A DNA stretch of 64,000 bases from Undibacterium sp049340185 (GCF_049340185.1 NZ_JBMPPC010000011.1:24950-88949); one strand, 5' to 3'; positions 1-8,012 are shown, numbered from the stretch's first letter. Numbers and translations: made by a program. The notes: generated by a model not told the origin, from the letters alone.

Positions 1-1
1 A

Positions 2-544
2 CTCAAAACCCGCGCCCGTATTTTGCTCAATGCACTGGAGAAGCAAACCCCGGCAGCATTACTCAAATTACAGCAACTCTCTAAGCGCGCCCGCCGTCCT
101 CAGCCCGATACATACAGTCTGCAACTCTGCCTGAATCTGGTCTCAATCGAGGTCGGATTTCGCAGCTGGGATCACGCACGCACCGTACTGCAAGGCGAGG
201 CAAAAATTGGCGACGACATGGGGCAATTCTGGTATGACGATAAAGCCTGCAGTGTCTTTATGAACGCCTGGTTTGTGGAATACGACGTTGCGCTAGCCTT
301 TGTCCAGGCACGCGCAGATCGTTTTTTGCTGCCGTATGGTACGCAGTTTGTCGTGGTCGAACCACCCTATCTGGCAGTGATTGGGCTGGAGGTTGATACG
401 CCACGCTGGCGCACGGCGGGCTATGATCTGATGGCCAGTTACGGCAACACTGACTGGCAAGTTTTTGTCACTCAGCGACTGCTGGCAACACGTGGCAACC
501 TGCATCAACCTATGCAACAACTTCCGCAACAACTGTCACATTAG
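2..544 (+). CDS. Hypothetical protein, 5' end outside window
   Basis: The reading frame is open from base 2 to the stop at 542-544. The only in-window start is a TTG at 23 with no convincing ribosome-binding site, so the gene most likely begins upstream of the window. About 180 residues are visible. The N-terminal part is helical, with the segment GFRSWDHARTVL; the C-terminal part is mixed alpha/beta with several Trp residues and ends in a Gln/Leu-rich tail. I see no catalytic motif, signal peptide or membrane segment, and I do not recognise the family well enough to name a function. A strong hairpin lies 62 bases after the stop, as expected for the 3' end of a transcript. Confidence 0.6.
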   Translation, partial: LKTRARILLNALEKQTPAALLKLQQLSKRARRPQPDTYSLQLCLNLVSIEVGFRSWDHARTVLQGEAKIGDDMGQFWYDDKACSVFMNAWFVEYDVALAFVQARADRFLLPYGTQFVVVEPPYLAVIGLEVDTPRWRTAGYDLMASYGNTDWQVFVTQRLLATRGNLHQPMQQLPQQLSH

Positions 545-605
545 TTGCGGCCTTATTGGCTAACTTAGTAGCGATGTCAGTTGCAACATGAAGCGAAACA
601 TTAGC

Positions 606-642
606 GCTTGCCGTCATCATCATATGCAGCATGACGGCAAGC
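606..642 (+). terminator. 12-bp perfect stem hairpin between convergent genes
   Basis: GCTTGCCGTCAT (606-617) is the exact reverse complement of ATGACGGCAAGC (631-642), with a 13-base loop and ATTTTCTGTTTT after it on the plus strand. It lies between the stop of the plus-strand gene at 544 and the stop of the minus-strand gene at 653, the usual place for a terminator shared by converging genes. The T-run is imperfect, so termination efficiency is uncertain. Confidence 0.6.
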
Positions 643-652
643 ATTTTCTGTT

Positions 653-1444
653 TTACAGGTTGCTGCAAAAGGGCAATGACAATGCCTGCAAGACCTCACC
701 TTTATCCGATTGCACAAACGCGGCAACCGCCAGATTCTTGCGTACCGCATTGACCGGAATACTGATCTGCCGTGCCACGTTAGCAATGTTATTCATCATG
801 CGAACCGGCTCGCCCCATTCGCGCACCACATAATCATGTTGCAAGCTCACACCACGGTTCTCGCCTGCCTGCACATTCGACACCAGATTATTTTCAAGCA
901 AGGCAAAATACAATTTACCCGGATGCTCAGTCTTGCTGTCGATATGTACCGACAATTGCTGACCATGTAACTCGTCCAGACTAATGCGGATATCAGCACG
1001 CGCTGGCACCTGATTAATGCGCTTGACTGTCTCCTTCACATCCCCGCGCCAGTTGCGTAACTCATGCCCGGCGACGAACACCTCAGGCGTGTACACACTG
1101 TGTGACGAAGCTAGTTCTGCCAGCCAGCGCTGGCGTTGCGTAAAGGCAGGTTTAGCGAATACATCTTTCCAGCCAATATAATCCCAGTAGTCGACATGCA
1201 AGGACAGCGGCAATAATTGATCCGTGGTCAAGCCTGTGGATTGATTGAGCTTGCTGACGAACTTATCTGCGGGCGGACAACTGTCGCACCCTTCCGAAGT
1301 GTATAGCTCTAGCAAGGCTATCGTATGCAGCGGGCTGCTCTTACTGCATGCGGGTGTACTTGCTGCGGTAGCCGTGTTTGCCATCAAGACTAGTGTAAGT
1401 ATTGACGTTAGGCAAAACATCCGGCGGGAAATATTGTGCTGCAT
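653..1444 (-). CDS. DUF1223 family exported thioredoxin-like protein
   Basis: The product is 263 aa and matches the DUF1223 family of secreted thioredoxin-fold proteins. The N-terminus MQHNISRRMFCLTSIL carries an SRRxF twin-arginine-like motif followed by a hydrophobic stretch and a TATAAS cleavage region, so export, possibly by Tat, is inferred. A conserved SEGCDSCPPAD segment supplies a C-x-x-C pair in the position of a thioredoxin active site, and HVDYWDYIGWKD is another block typical of the family. The biochemical role of the family is not established. I chose the ATG at 1444 because AGGAGG stands just upstream; a longer frame to 1504 has no such site and would bury the signal peptide. 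It lies 94 bases downstream of the DUF2157 gene on the same strand and may be co-transcribed with it. Confidence 0.85.
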   Translation of the reverse strand: MQHNISRRMFCLTSILTLVLMANTATAASTPACSKSSPLHTIALLELYTSEGCDSCPPADKFVSKLNQSTGLTTDQLLPLSLHVDYWDYIGWKDVFAKPAFTQRQRWLAELASSHSVYTPEVFVAGHELRNWRGDVKETVKRINQVPARADIRISLDELHGQQLSVHIDSKTEHPGKLYFALLENNLVSNVQAGENRGVSLQHDYVVREWGEPVRMMNNIANVARQISIPVNAVRKNLAVAAFVQSDKGEVLQALSLPFCSNL

Positions 1445-1538
1445 AGAACCTCCTCTGCGACATTGGCGATGGCGACGCAGTACGAACCGCATCCAGTTCA
1501 TCATAGTCGCAGAAGAGACCGGTTTCCTTACAACATTG

Positions 1539-2657
1539 TCAGGCGATACCTCGCAAGATCAGTCGCGACTGCAAAGACTCCGGCAACATCGCCGACAAAG
1601 TCGCCGTGATACGCGCCTCATGCTTGCTCCACCACACACCCGCCGCAATCAGCGCGAAGCCCAGCAGAGTCAACAAAGCCACAAACACAAAACTGTCTTT
1701 GAACAAATACCAAGACAAATCCCCCAGCACCATCGCCAAACCGATCCCGCCAAACACCGCAAATACCCGGCGTGCCAGAATCGCCCCGATAAAGATCAGA
1801 CCCGTATTAATCGCCAGATAAATCAGCTTACCCGACAGCGTGCCATTTCCCATCGACGACAACGCGCCCCAGAACGTCAGCAAGCCAAACAGATACAGCC
1901 AGAACGCATAATCAATCCCGCGACGCGAGCGCACATCCACAATCAGCGCCAACACCAGCATCCCCAGGCCAAATACCAGCGAAATCTGCTGACGCACATG
2001 CCAGTTACCGCTCAACATGCCCGCGTCATCCTGCATCAGGATCGCAGGCACCACATCCATGCCCATATAAAACAAGGTCACTGACACGGGCATCACCAAA
2101 AAACTATATTGAAAGCGCCACAGCATCAGCGCGCCCGCCAGCAAGGTCGCCAGCTCCATCGTCAGCCAGTGCCAGTCTATCCAGCGATGAAAATCCCGAT
2201 AATGCTCTGTCGTCACCCTATCAACGCCATCAGCCCACCAGCCCAGTACATGCTGCAGCGCGAATATCGCCAGCGGCACAAGCGCAACCGCCAACGTCGC
2301 AAATATCCCCGCCGGTACGCCCAGACCACGCTTATCCAGCCAGGTCGCCAACGCCACCGCAAACAACAGATACACCAGACTCATGTCAAGCAGCACAGGC
2401 ATGCCCCAGCGCTCCACTGCCAGCGTACTGAATAACGAGCACGCCGCAATCGCCAGCATCCCGCCCAGGTAATACAGCACCGTCGTGCCACTAAATCGTG
2501 TCGGCGCCTGGCGACCGATCATGCCGCTATGGCCTTTGTACCCGGCTTTGCGCGCCCGCGCTTCCAAAAACTGCAACAACGGATCTACCTGTCCGTAGTG
2601 CAACAAGCCCAAATCTGCCGCCTCCATCAAAGCGTCTCGCTTACATAATTTGCTCAT
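1539..2657 (-). CDS. DUF2157-type polytopic membrane protein
   Basis: The product is 372 aa. A ~60-residue hydrophilic N-terminal segment containing DLGLLHYGQVDPLLQFLE precedes about ten hydrophobic segments. This is the layout of DUF2157 inner-membrane proteins, whose function is not known; the N-terminal block resembles the short cytoplasmic part of that family. The start at 2657 is supported by GGAGGG six to seven bases upstream; an extension to 2750 lacks a ribosome-binding site. The gene overlaps nothing and heads a possible two-gene unit with the DUF1223 gene. Family assignment is from hydropathy and the N-terminal block only, so another multi-pass family is possible. Confidence 0.75.
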   Translation of the reverse strand: MSKLCKRDALMEAADLGLLHYGQVDPLLQFLEARARKAGYKGHSGMIGRQAPTRFSGTTVLYYLGGMLAIAACSLFSTLAVERWGMPVLLDMSLVYLLFAVALATWLDKRGLGVPAGIFATLAVALVPLAIFALQHVLGWWADGVDRVTTEHYRDFHRWIDWHWLTMELATLLAGALMLWRFQYSFLVMPVSVTLFYMGMDVVPAILMQDDAGMLSGNWHVRQQISLVFGLGMLVLALIVDVRSRRGIDYAFWLYLFGLLTFWGALSSMGNGTLSGKLIYLAINTGLIFIGAILARRVFAVFGGIGLAMVLGDLSWYLFKDSFVFVALLTLLGFALIAAGVWWSKHEARITATLSAMLPESLQSRLILRGIA

Positions 2658-3072
2658 TCTGTGTCCCTCCGACCTCATCATTTTTTTACTGCAGAGCTTA
2701 TTAAAATCCTTTTTGCCCACGAGATGGAAAGTACTCAGGAAGTATCGCAAGCCGATACTTCAGGTCGAGAATATTGACCTTAAAATAAGAAAAATCTGTG
2801 CATCTGTTTCTACACATCACGTTTTGTCGTGACTTTTGCCCCGATGTTTGCCACCCCACCAGATGCTTCCCGCCACAACTAAGACCAAGCAACAGCAAAC
2901 TAACGCCAAGGTCGTCTCAGTCCCACCATTCACTGCCAGCACAGCAGCTAAGCCGCTCAGCCGCACACCCCAACAACCACAATCCCAGATTTATGCAGCT
3001 CAGCACTACGGGATCGTAGTGCCCTGCGGTAAAATGCTTGTCATCACATTATTTATTGGAATGACTGGCACC
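2658..3072. other. 415-base divergent intergenic region, glnS leader
   Basis: No gene is supported here. It separates the minus-strand DUF2157 gene from glnS. It contains two perfect hairpins: AAGTATCG/CGATACTT at 2740-2760 with a 5-base loop, and GCACTACG/CGTAGTGC at 3003-3022. The frame of glnS is open back to 2836, but that extension has low-complexity composition, no ribosome-binding site and no counterpart in GlnS proteins. Confidence 0.6.
3003..3022 (+). promoter_or_regulatory. Tight 8-bp hairpin in the glnS leader
   Basis: GCACTACG, a GGAT loop and CGTAGTGC form a perfect 8-bp stem ending 50 bases before the glnS start. It has no T-run, so it is not a terminator. It could be a 5'-UTR stability or regulatory element, or the arms of a dyad operator. 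No T-box features (tRNA-like specifier, T-box sequence) are present. Confidence 0.35.
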
Positions 3073-4860
3073 ATGAGCAACGACATTAAACCAACTGTAA
3101 ATGTAAATTCATCAACTATAGAAAAATCTGATTCCGTAGAAGCAAAAATTACGTCGAATTTCCTGCGTGGCATCATCGATCACGACCTCGCCGCCGGTAC
3201 TTATACCCGCGACGGTTTGCCCAACGTCATCACCCGCTTCCCGCCAGAACCCAACGGCTACCTGCACATCGGCCATGCCAAATCGATCTGCCTCAACTTT
3301 GGCTTGGCACGCGATTACGCTGGTCGTTGCCATCTGCGCTTTGACGATACCAATCCAGAAAAAGAAGATCAGGAATATGTCGACACCATCATCGACAGCG
3401 TCAAATGGTTGGGCTTCGACTGGAACGATAGCCCTGAACAAGGCGGCAGCAGCCATCTGTATTACGCCAGCGATTATTTCGACACCTTATATGCCATTGC
3501 CGAATACCTGATCAATGCCGGACATGCCTATGTCGACAGTCAATCTGCTGACGACATGGCCGCCAATCGTGGTGATTTCTCTAAGCCCGGCGTCAACTCA
3601 CCTTTCCGCAACCGCACGGCAGCAGAATCTCTGGATTTATTCCGCCGTATGAAGGCTGGCGAATTCCAAGGTGGCGAACACATTCTGCGCGCCAAGATCG
3701 ACATGGCGTCGCCCAATATGAATATGCGCGATCCGGCGATCTACCGCATCCGTCACGCCCATCATCACCGTACCGGCGACAAATGGTGCATCTACCCGAT
3801 GTACGACTACGCCCATCCGCTGGAAGACGCGATTGAAAACATCACCCACTCGATCTGCACCTTAGAGTTCCAGGATCACCGTCCGTTCTACGACTGGATT
3901 ATCGAACGCGCAGCCGAAGGCGGTTTCTTCAAACAACCGGTGCCACGCCAATACGAATTCGCCCGACTCAATCTGACCTACGTCGTCACCAGCAAACGCA
4001 AACTGCGCCAACTGGTAGAACAAAACATCGTCAGCGGCTGGGACGACCCACGCATGCCCACCATCGTCGGCATCCGTCGTCGCGGCTACACACCAGAAGC
4101 ACTGCAACTGTTTTGCGAACGCATCGGCGTCACCCGCTCCGACGGCTGGATCGACTACAGCACGCTAGAAGGCTGCCTGCGTGAAGACCTCGACCCCAAA
4201 GCACCACGCGCCACCGCCGTACTGCGCCCGCTGAAACTCATCATCGACAATTTCCCTATGGTGGGAGAAATGAGTGAAAACGTCGCCTGCAACGCCCCAG
4301 TCCACCCGCACCACCCAGAGCGCGGCAACCGCGAATTCACCATCAGCAAAGAACTCTGGATCGAGCAAGAAGACTTTATGGAAGTCCCAAGCAAAGGCTA
4401 CTTCCGCCTCTTCCCAGGCAACAAGGTACGTCTGCGTTATGGCTACGTCGTTGAATGCACAGGCGCAGACAAAGACGCCGACGGCAACATCATCGCCGTC
4501 CACTGCAACTACTTCCCCGACAGCAAATCCGGCACCGAAGGCAGCGCCAATTACAAAGTCAAGGGCAACATCCACTGGGTCAGCGCCGCCGATGCATTAG
4601 AAGTCGAAGTCCGTTTATACGACCGCTTATTCACCGATGCAAACCCAGATGCTGGCGGCAAAGACTTCATGACCTTGCTCAATCCAAGCGCATTAGAAGT
4701 CGTCAAAGCTTATGTAGAACCGGGTATGAAAGACGTGACACCAGATACGCGTTTGCAGTTTGAACGTCATGGGTATTTTGTGGCGGATCGTGTGGATTCT
4801 GTGGTGGGGAAACCGGTGTTTAATCGGGTGACTACTTTGAAGGATTCGTGGGGGAAGTAA
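3073..4860 (+). CDS. glnS: Glutaminyl-tRNA synthetase
   Basis: Class I aminoacyl-tRNA synthetase that attaches glutamine to tRNA-Gln in the cytoplasm. The 595-aa product carries the class signature PPEPNGYLHIGHAKS (HIGH at residues 65-68) and, near residue 304, VTSKRKL in place of the KMSKS loop, as is normal for GlnS. The catalytic Rossmann domain is followed by the C-terminal two-barrel anticodon-binding region. The length is somewhat above the 554 aa of E. coli GlnS because of an N-terminal extension of about 28 residues. The ATG at 3073 (MSND...) was chosen; an ATG at 3061 in the same frame is an alternative, and neither has a strong ribosome-binding site. Codon use resembles the core genome, whereas the next two genes downstream are distinctly AT-rich. 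Confidence 0.95.
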   Translation: MSNDIKPTVNVNSSTIEKSDSVEAKITSNFLRGIIDHDLAAGTYTRDGLPNVITRFPPEPNGYLHIGHAKSICLNFGLARDYAGRCHLRFDDTNPEKEDQEYVDTIIDSVKWLGFDWNDSPEQGGSSHLYYASDYFDTLYAIAEYLINAGHAYVDSQSADDMAANRGDFSKPGVNSPFRNRTAAESLDLFRRMKAGEFQGGEHILRAKIDMASPNMNMRDPAIYRIRHAHHHRTGDKWCIYPMYDYAHPLEDAIENITHSICTLEFQDHRPFYDWIIERAAEGGFFKQPVPRQYEFARLNLTYVVTSKRKLRQLVEQNIVSGWDDPRMPTIVGIRRRGYTPEALQLFCERIGVTRSDGWIDYSTLEGCLREDLDPKAPRATAVLRPLKLIIDNFPMVGEMSENVACNAPVHPHHPERGNREFTISKELWIEQEDFMEVPSKGYFRLFPGNKVRLRYGYVVECTGADKDADGNIIAVHCNYFPDSKSGTEGSANYKVKGNIHWVSAADALEVEVRLYDRLFTDANPDAGGKDFMTLLNPSALEVVKAYVEPGMKDVTPDTRLQFERHGYFVADRVDSVVGKPVFNRVTTLKDSWGK

Positions 4861-4929
4861 CCTAAAATTTTAGTAAAAATACGCCACACATCCAAAAACA
4901 AGATACACAATTTTATTTTAGGACTAGTT

Positions 4930-5691
4930 ATGACCTATGACCAAGTGTCGCTGAAGCAACCTCAAGAATCAATCGATTACGCGCAAAATTCTAATTTTAT
5001 AATTGACCAAATAAATCAAATTATGAATGAAGCAATGATGACGGGAAATAATAAAATCGTCATTAATACAAATCTAGCGCTTGGCATACCTATGGAAAAT
5101 GTCAACAAAATCGCCGGACCATTTGTCGAGGCCTGGGCAGTGGAAATATTTACAAACTATCTCGCGAATAAAGTCTCTCCAAGTTTAAAAAACGTTACCC
5201 CAGGCGAGCGTCTCAACATGGCTGATGTAATACTTGAATTTAATCTTGAAACCGGGAAATCCATTTTTGGTTACGTTGATGTAAAAGCGACCTCTAAAGA
5301 TATAGAAGGTAGTGGAAAATCTCCAAACATCACATCGTATGCAAGAATAAGAAGTGCCTACGTTCAAAATCCGAATTTCAATTTCATTATTTTATCAATA
5401 AAGCATCGTGTCTATAGTAAAAAAGACCCTTTAACAAACATGATGATGGGAATTATGGAGGTGATGGAGTTCAAAGCCTATGATCTCAAATTTATCGCAG
5501 AAAACGATATAAGCTATAACCCTGCACTCGGAACAGGTCAATTACAGATAAAAGATATTCATCACGTAAATCATAAATTCCGTACAACTTGGGAGTTTTG
5601 TCAAATCCTCGACCGCAAATTTCTTTCTTCTAAAAAAGGATTTGATCAGTGGTATGAATACGCATTACAAAACAACTGGACAAACGAATGA
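4930..5691 (+). CDS. Probable type II restriction endonuclease
   Basis: The 253-aa product has no close family name I can give, but its stop codon overlaps the start of a DNA methyltransferase gene by four bases (ATGA), the classic arrangement of a type II restriction-modification pair. The sequence offers a plausible PD-(D/E)xK nuclease core: Asp99 in NMADVILEF and Asp117-Val-Lys119 in GYVDVKATSKD, with Glu68 (FVEAWA) as a possible additional metal ligand. The start at 4930 has AGGA seven bases upstream. Base composition is much more AT-rich than glnS immediately before it, which points to horizontal acquisition. The recognition sequence cannot be read from the protein. Naming it an endonuclease is an inference from context plus the candidate motif. 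Confidence 0.7.
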   Translation: MTYDQVSLKQPQESIDYAQNSNFIIDQINQIMNEAMMTGNNKIVINTNLALGIPMENVNKIAGPFVEAWAVEIFTNYLANKVSPSLKNVTPGERLNMADVILEFNLETGKSIFGYVDVKATSKDIEGSGKSPNITSYARIRSAYVQNPNFNFIILSIKHRVYSKKDPLTNMMMGIMEVMEFKAYDLKFIAENDISYNPALGTGQLQIKDIHHVNHKFRTTWEFCQILDRKFLSSKKGFDQWYEYALQNNWTNE

Positions 5692-6614
5692 AAGAAATCG
5701 ATTTAAGGTGTGGAGATGCCTTACATTTGCTAAAAGCCTTGAAAAGTGACTCAATAGATTTAATCGTAACTGACCCTCCATACAACTTAGGAAAAGATTA
5801 TGGAAACAATCATGACCTAAAAGGTTTTGATGAGTACATGAAATTCACACAGGATTGGCTCCGAGAAGCAAAAAGAGTTTTGAAGCCAAATGGAACAATC
5901 TATGTATTCATGGGCGTTCGCTTTATTTCCTATATCTATGACATTATGGATAGAGAGTTAGGGTTGTTTTTTAATAGTTGGATTGTCTGGCACTACACAC
6001 AAGGCTTAGGCAAAACTAGGGGTTTTTCTCCTAGGCACGACGATATTCTCGTATTTAGTAAAGGAAAAGATTTTCTATTCAATTTGGATGACATTAGAAT
6101 CCCTCAAAAATTCTATCGGGAACGCAACAACATGCGCGGTGCAAACCCGGGTGACGTATGGGAATTTTCTCATGTCCATTACTCCAACCCAAATCGGCAA
6201 AATCACCCTACTCAAAAACCAGAGGGATTGATTGCTAGGATGGTTCTCGCTTCAAGTAACGTAAACGATTTAGTACTTGATCCCTTTGTTGGAAGTGGGA
6301 CAACATTGCGTGTATGTCAACAACTGAATCGGAAAGCACTAGGCTTTGAGTTAAACCCAGACTACGTCAGTCTAGTGAAGCAACGCTTAAATGAACCATT
6401 CCAAGGATTCGACAGTATTGATCCCAGAATGGAACGCATACCGAATGACTTACGTGACGCGACCATTAGAAAAGAGTATTTAAATAATCATATTGACTGG
6501 TTTCTTAAACACCATCCTAGAAAGATCGCAGAGTTTGAAAAACTTGTAAGAGAAAAGTACGGCGAAATTCTTGATATAAATAAAAAAATCTCCCCACAAG
6601 AAAAGCTATTCTAA
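5688..6614 (+). CDS. Type II DNA methyltransferase, beta class (N6-adenine or N4-cytosine)
   Basis: The 308-aa product is an amino-methyltransferase that would protect host DNA from the neighbouring nuclease. The catalytic motif IV is DPPY at residues 29-32, and the AdoMet-binding motif I is DPFVGSGTT at residues 198-206. This order (catalytic motif before the AdoMet motif) defines the beta class. HPTQKPEGL at 173-181 is the conserved block before motif I. The target-recognition region lies between the two motifs. The DPPY form is compatible with N6-adenine or N4-cytosine modification and does not decide between them. It overlaps the endonuclease gene by four bases, implying translational coupling, and shares its low GC. 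The C-terminal ~70 residues beyond the catalytic fold are charged and of unknown role. Confidence 0.9.
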   Translation: MKEIDLRCGDALHLLKALKSDSIDLIVTDPPYNLGKDYGNNHDLKGFDEYMKFTQDWLREAKRVLKPNGTIYVFMGVRFISYIYDIMDRELGLFFNSWIVWHYTQGLGKTRGFSPRHDDILVFSKGKDFLFNLDDIRIPQKFYRERNNMRGANPGDVWEFSHVHYSNPNRQNHPTQKPEGLIARMVLASSNVNDLVLDPFVGSGTTLRVCQQLNRKALGFELNPDYVSLVKQRLNEPFQGFDSIDPRMERIPNDLRDATIRKEYLNNHIDWFLKHHPRKIAEFEKLVREKYGEILDINKKISPQEKLF

Positions 6615-6618
6615 TCAA

Positions 6619-6640
6619 GCAAGCGTAGCATGCGTGCACC
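6619..6640 (+). repeat. Short direct repeat, copy 1 of 2
   Basis: GCAAGCGTAGCATGCGTGCA (6619-6638) recurs with few changes as GCAAGCGTAGCGTGCGTACC at 6831-6850, in the same orientation. The two copies bracket the SOUL-gene remnant. A degenerate relative is seen near 11,310-11,340. Confidence 0.6.
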
Positions 6641-6681
6641 CTCCTCTGCTTATCAGCCTGAAAAAGCACGCCTTGCTTCCG

Positions 6682-6828
6682 CTACATCAGCACACGTATC
6701 CAAATCTCATTTCGACGGAAAAACGGTAATGAAAACGGCGAGTTGTAGCGTGAAAGAACAGGTTCGCCTTCCAATCTCAAACCGACTTCACTTGCCAGCT
6801 TTTTGAGCAGGCTGAGTTTTTCTTCATA
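6682..6828 (-). pseudogene. C-terminal remnant of a SOUL haem-binding family gene
   Basis: About 48 codons on the minus strand end at the stop 6682-6684. The translation contains EGEPVLSRYNSPF followed by SLPFFRRNEIWIRV, matching the C-terminal signature of SOUL/HBP haem-binding proteins (GEPVxARYxPPxTPxFxRRNEV). The preceding LLKKLASEVGLRL also fits that family. Upstream of about 6828 the similarity stops and a short repeat begins, so the first ~80% of the gene is missing. I interpret this as a 5'-truncated pseudogene left by rearrangements that accompanied the repeats and the adjacent IS110 element. The match is from memory of the family pattern, not from a search. Confidence 0.6.
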
Positions 6829-6830
6829 CA

Positions 6831-6850
6831 GCAAGCGTAGCGTGCGTACC
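6831..6850 (+). repeat. Short direct repeat, copy 2 of 2
   Basis: GCAAGCGTAGCGTGCGTACC, same orientation as the copy at 6619-6640. It lies between the SOUL remnant and the 3' end of the IS110 transposase gene. Confidence 0.6.
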
Positions 6851-6856
6851 TCCGTA

Positions 6857-7927
6857 GATACTGTCTTGCAGATCAAGCGAATTCTGGATTAAAAGGGGTT
6901 TTAGACTTAAGGATCGTAAAAGCCAAAGAAAGTAATTTTCGCATACAAGCAACGATAGCGAGCATCTTAGGTTTTCCTGCTTGTAGTAGTCGTTGATAAA
7001 AATGGCGAATGACAGGGTTGAAGCGCATAGCGACAATAGCAGGCATATACAAGCCAGCACGTAAGCGAGCGGAACCTGTTTTTGAGATTCTGCCCTTCCC
7101 CCTGACAGATGAACCTGACTCGTACGGTCGTGGATTCAAGCCAGCAAATGAGACGACGGACTTGGCACATGCATGGCGGGAGAACGGTAGTTCAGCAAGC
7201 AATAAGGCACTAGAAACTTTCCCCAACCCTGGAATAGACTTGAGTAAGTCGCTTTGCGTGCGCAGATCGGGATCGTCATCGATATGCGCTTTAATGGTTT
7301 GCTCAATCGCCCTAATCTCTTCTGCCAACGTGAGTAAGACAGTATTGATGGAAGGGGCAACAACTGGTAAAGAAACCTCCAGGCGGTTACGTTCTTGTTG
7401 CTGTAAATCCTTGAGTGACTCCAAGCGACGAACAAGCGCTTGTAGCTGGCGGATATTGGCTGGAAGCGGCGTAAATAAAGAAGGATTCATCACCTGGCAA
7501 AACCGTGCGATTAACTTGGCGTCGGCTTTATCGGTCTTAACACGGCTTAATGTGCTCTGTGCAAATGCGGCAATTTGTGCTGGATTAACGACGGAAACTT
7601 TGTATTTTGCGTCAAACAAATAATTCGCTAGTGCTTCGTAATATACGCCCGTCGCCTCCATGCAGAAATGAGCATCTTGCACAGACAAGGACTCACACCA
7701 GATCAGCATATCGTCGAAGCCGGAGTGTGAATTCTTAAATGTCTTGTGCTTATATTTATTATTGCTATCAAGCACAGCTATATCAAATTTTAGTTTGGCG
7801 ATGTCAATACCGATATTCATCATAAAGATCAAAGTGAGGAAAATAAAGACGATTTGGAAACCTGTATGGTCTAACCTTGTGGATGCAGGCTCAGGTGCCA
7901 ACAAGTGGCACTGGCCTAGGATACTGT
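6857..7927 (-). mobile_element. IS110-family insertion sequence, approximate limits
   Basis: The element surrounds the transposase gene. Its exact ends cannot be fixed because IS110 elements lack classical terminal inverted repeats. The octamer GATACTGT occurs in direct orientation at 6857-6864 and 7920-7927, just outside the coding region on both sides, and could mark the recombination core. The longest noncoding flank is upstream of the transposase gene, as in the IS110 subgroup. An 8-base match can be chance, so the limits are tentative. Confidence 0.5.
6873..7820 (-). CDS. IS110-family transposase (DEDD recombinase)
   Basis: The 315-aa product is a complete IS110-type transposase, which moves its element through RuvC-like chemistry and a C-terminal serine-containing domain. 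The N-terminal DEDD domain shows MNIGIDIAKLKFD (first Asp at residue 6), CMEATGVYYEAL (Glu) and KTDKADAKLIARF (paired Asp). The C-terminal Transposase_20 domain shows SIPGLGKVSSALLLAELP and FAGLNPRPYESG followed by GKGRISKTGSARLR. No frameshift or internal stop is visible, so it may be active. A start one codon earlier (7823) is equally possible, and neither has a ribosome-binding site. The longer frame to 7904 reads through the element's left-end noncoding region. Neighbours are a gene remnant on one side and a palindromic repeat on the other. Confidence 0.93.
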   Translation of the reverse strand: MNIGIDIAKLKFDIAVLDSNNKYKHKTFKNSHSGFDDMLIWCESLSVQDAHFCMEATGVYYEALANYLFDAKYKVSVVNPAQIAAFAQSTLSRVKTDKADAKLIARFCQVMNPSLFTPLPANIRQLQALVRRLESLKDLQQQERNRLEVSLPVVAPSINTVLLTLAEEIRAIEQTIKAHIDDDPDLRTQSDLLKSIPGLGKVSSALLLAELPFSRHACAKSVVSFAGLNPRPYESGSSVRGKGRISKTGSARLRAGLYMPAIVAMRFNPVIRHFYQRLLQAGKPKMLAIVACMRKLLSLAFTILKSKTPFNPEFA

Positions 7928-7945
7928 TCAGATTTAACAGGAAAT
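7824..7945 (-). ncRNA. Candidate IS110 bridge RNA region
   Basis: IS110-subgroup elements are known to encode a structured bridge (seek) RNA in the noncoding left end upstream of the transposase. Here the minus strand of this interval contains the stem GTGCCA/TGGCAC with a short loop (around 7895-7911), and other partly complementary segments. The position and the presence of structure fit such an RNA. I cannot verify the two-loop guide architecture or the match to target and donor sequences by eye. Confidence 0.3.
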
Positions 7946-8012
7946 GAGATACGGGTGCATATCTACGTTCCGGGCTAAAAGCCCCAGGGTGCGCACGGCA
8001 TCCCGTATCTAT
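7946..8012. repeat. Palindromic REP-like element beside the IS
   Basis: AGATACGGGTGC near the left boundary is nearly the reverse complement of GCATCCCGTATCT near the right boundary. Between them GGGCTAAAAGCCC forms a further small hairpin. The motif GATACGGGT(T)GCA is shared with the repeat at 13,960-14,040. It abuts the left end of the IS110 element; members of this IS family often insert at palindromic repeats. Confidence 0.5.

Noticed and set aside
1245..2084. A 279-codon plus-strand reading frame rich in Arg, Gln and His
   Set aside because: It lies antisense to the DUF1223 and DUF2157 genes, has no ribosome-binding site and has the low-complexity composition of a shadow frame.
2836..3072. 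N-terminal extension of glnS to 2836
   Set aside because: The translated extension is Gln/Pro/Thr-rich without similarity to GlnS and contains the leader hairpin; there is no ribosome-binding site at its start.
3073..3073. T-box leader for glnS
   Set aside because: No T-box sequence, specifier loop or terminator/antiterminator pair; glnS in proteobacteria is not normally T-box regulated.
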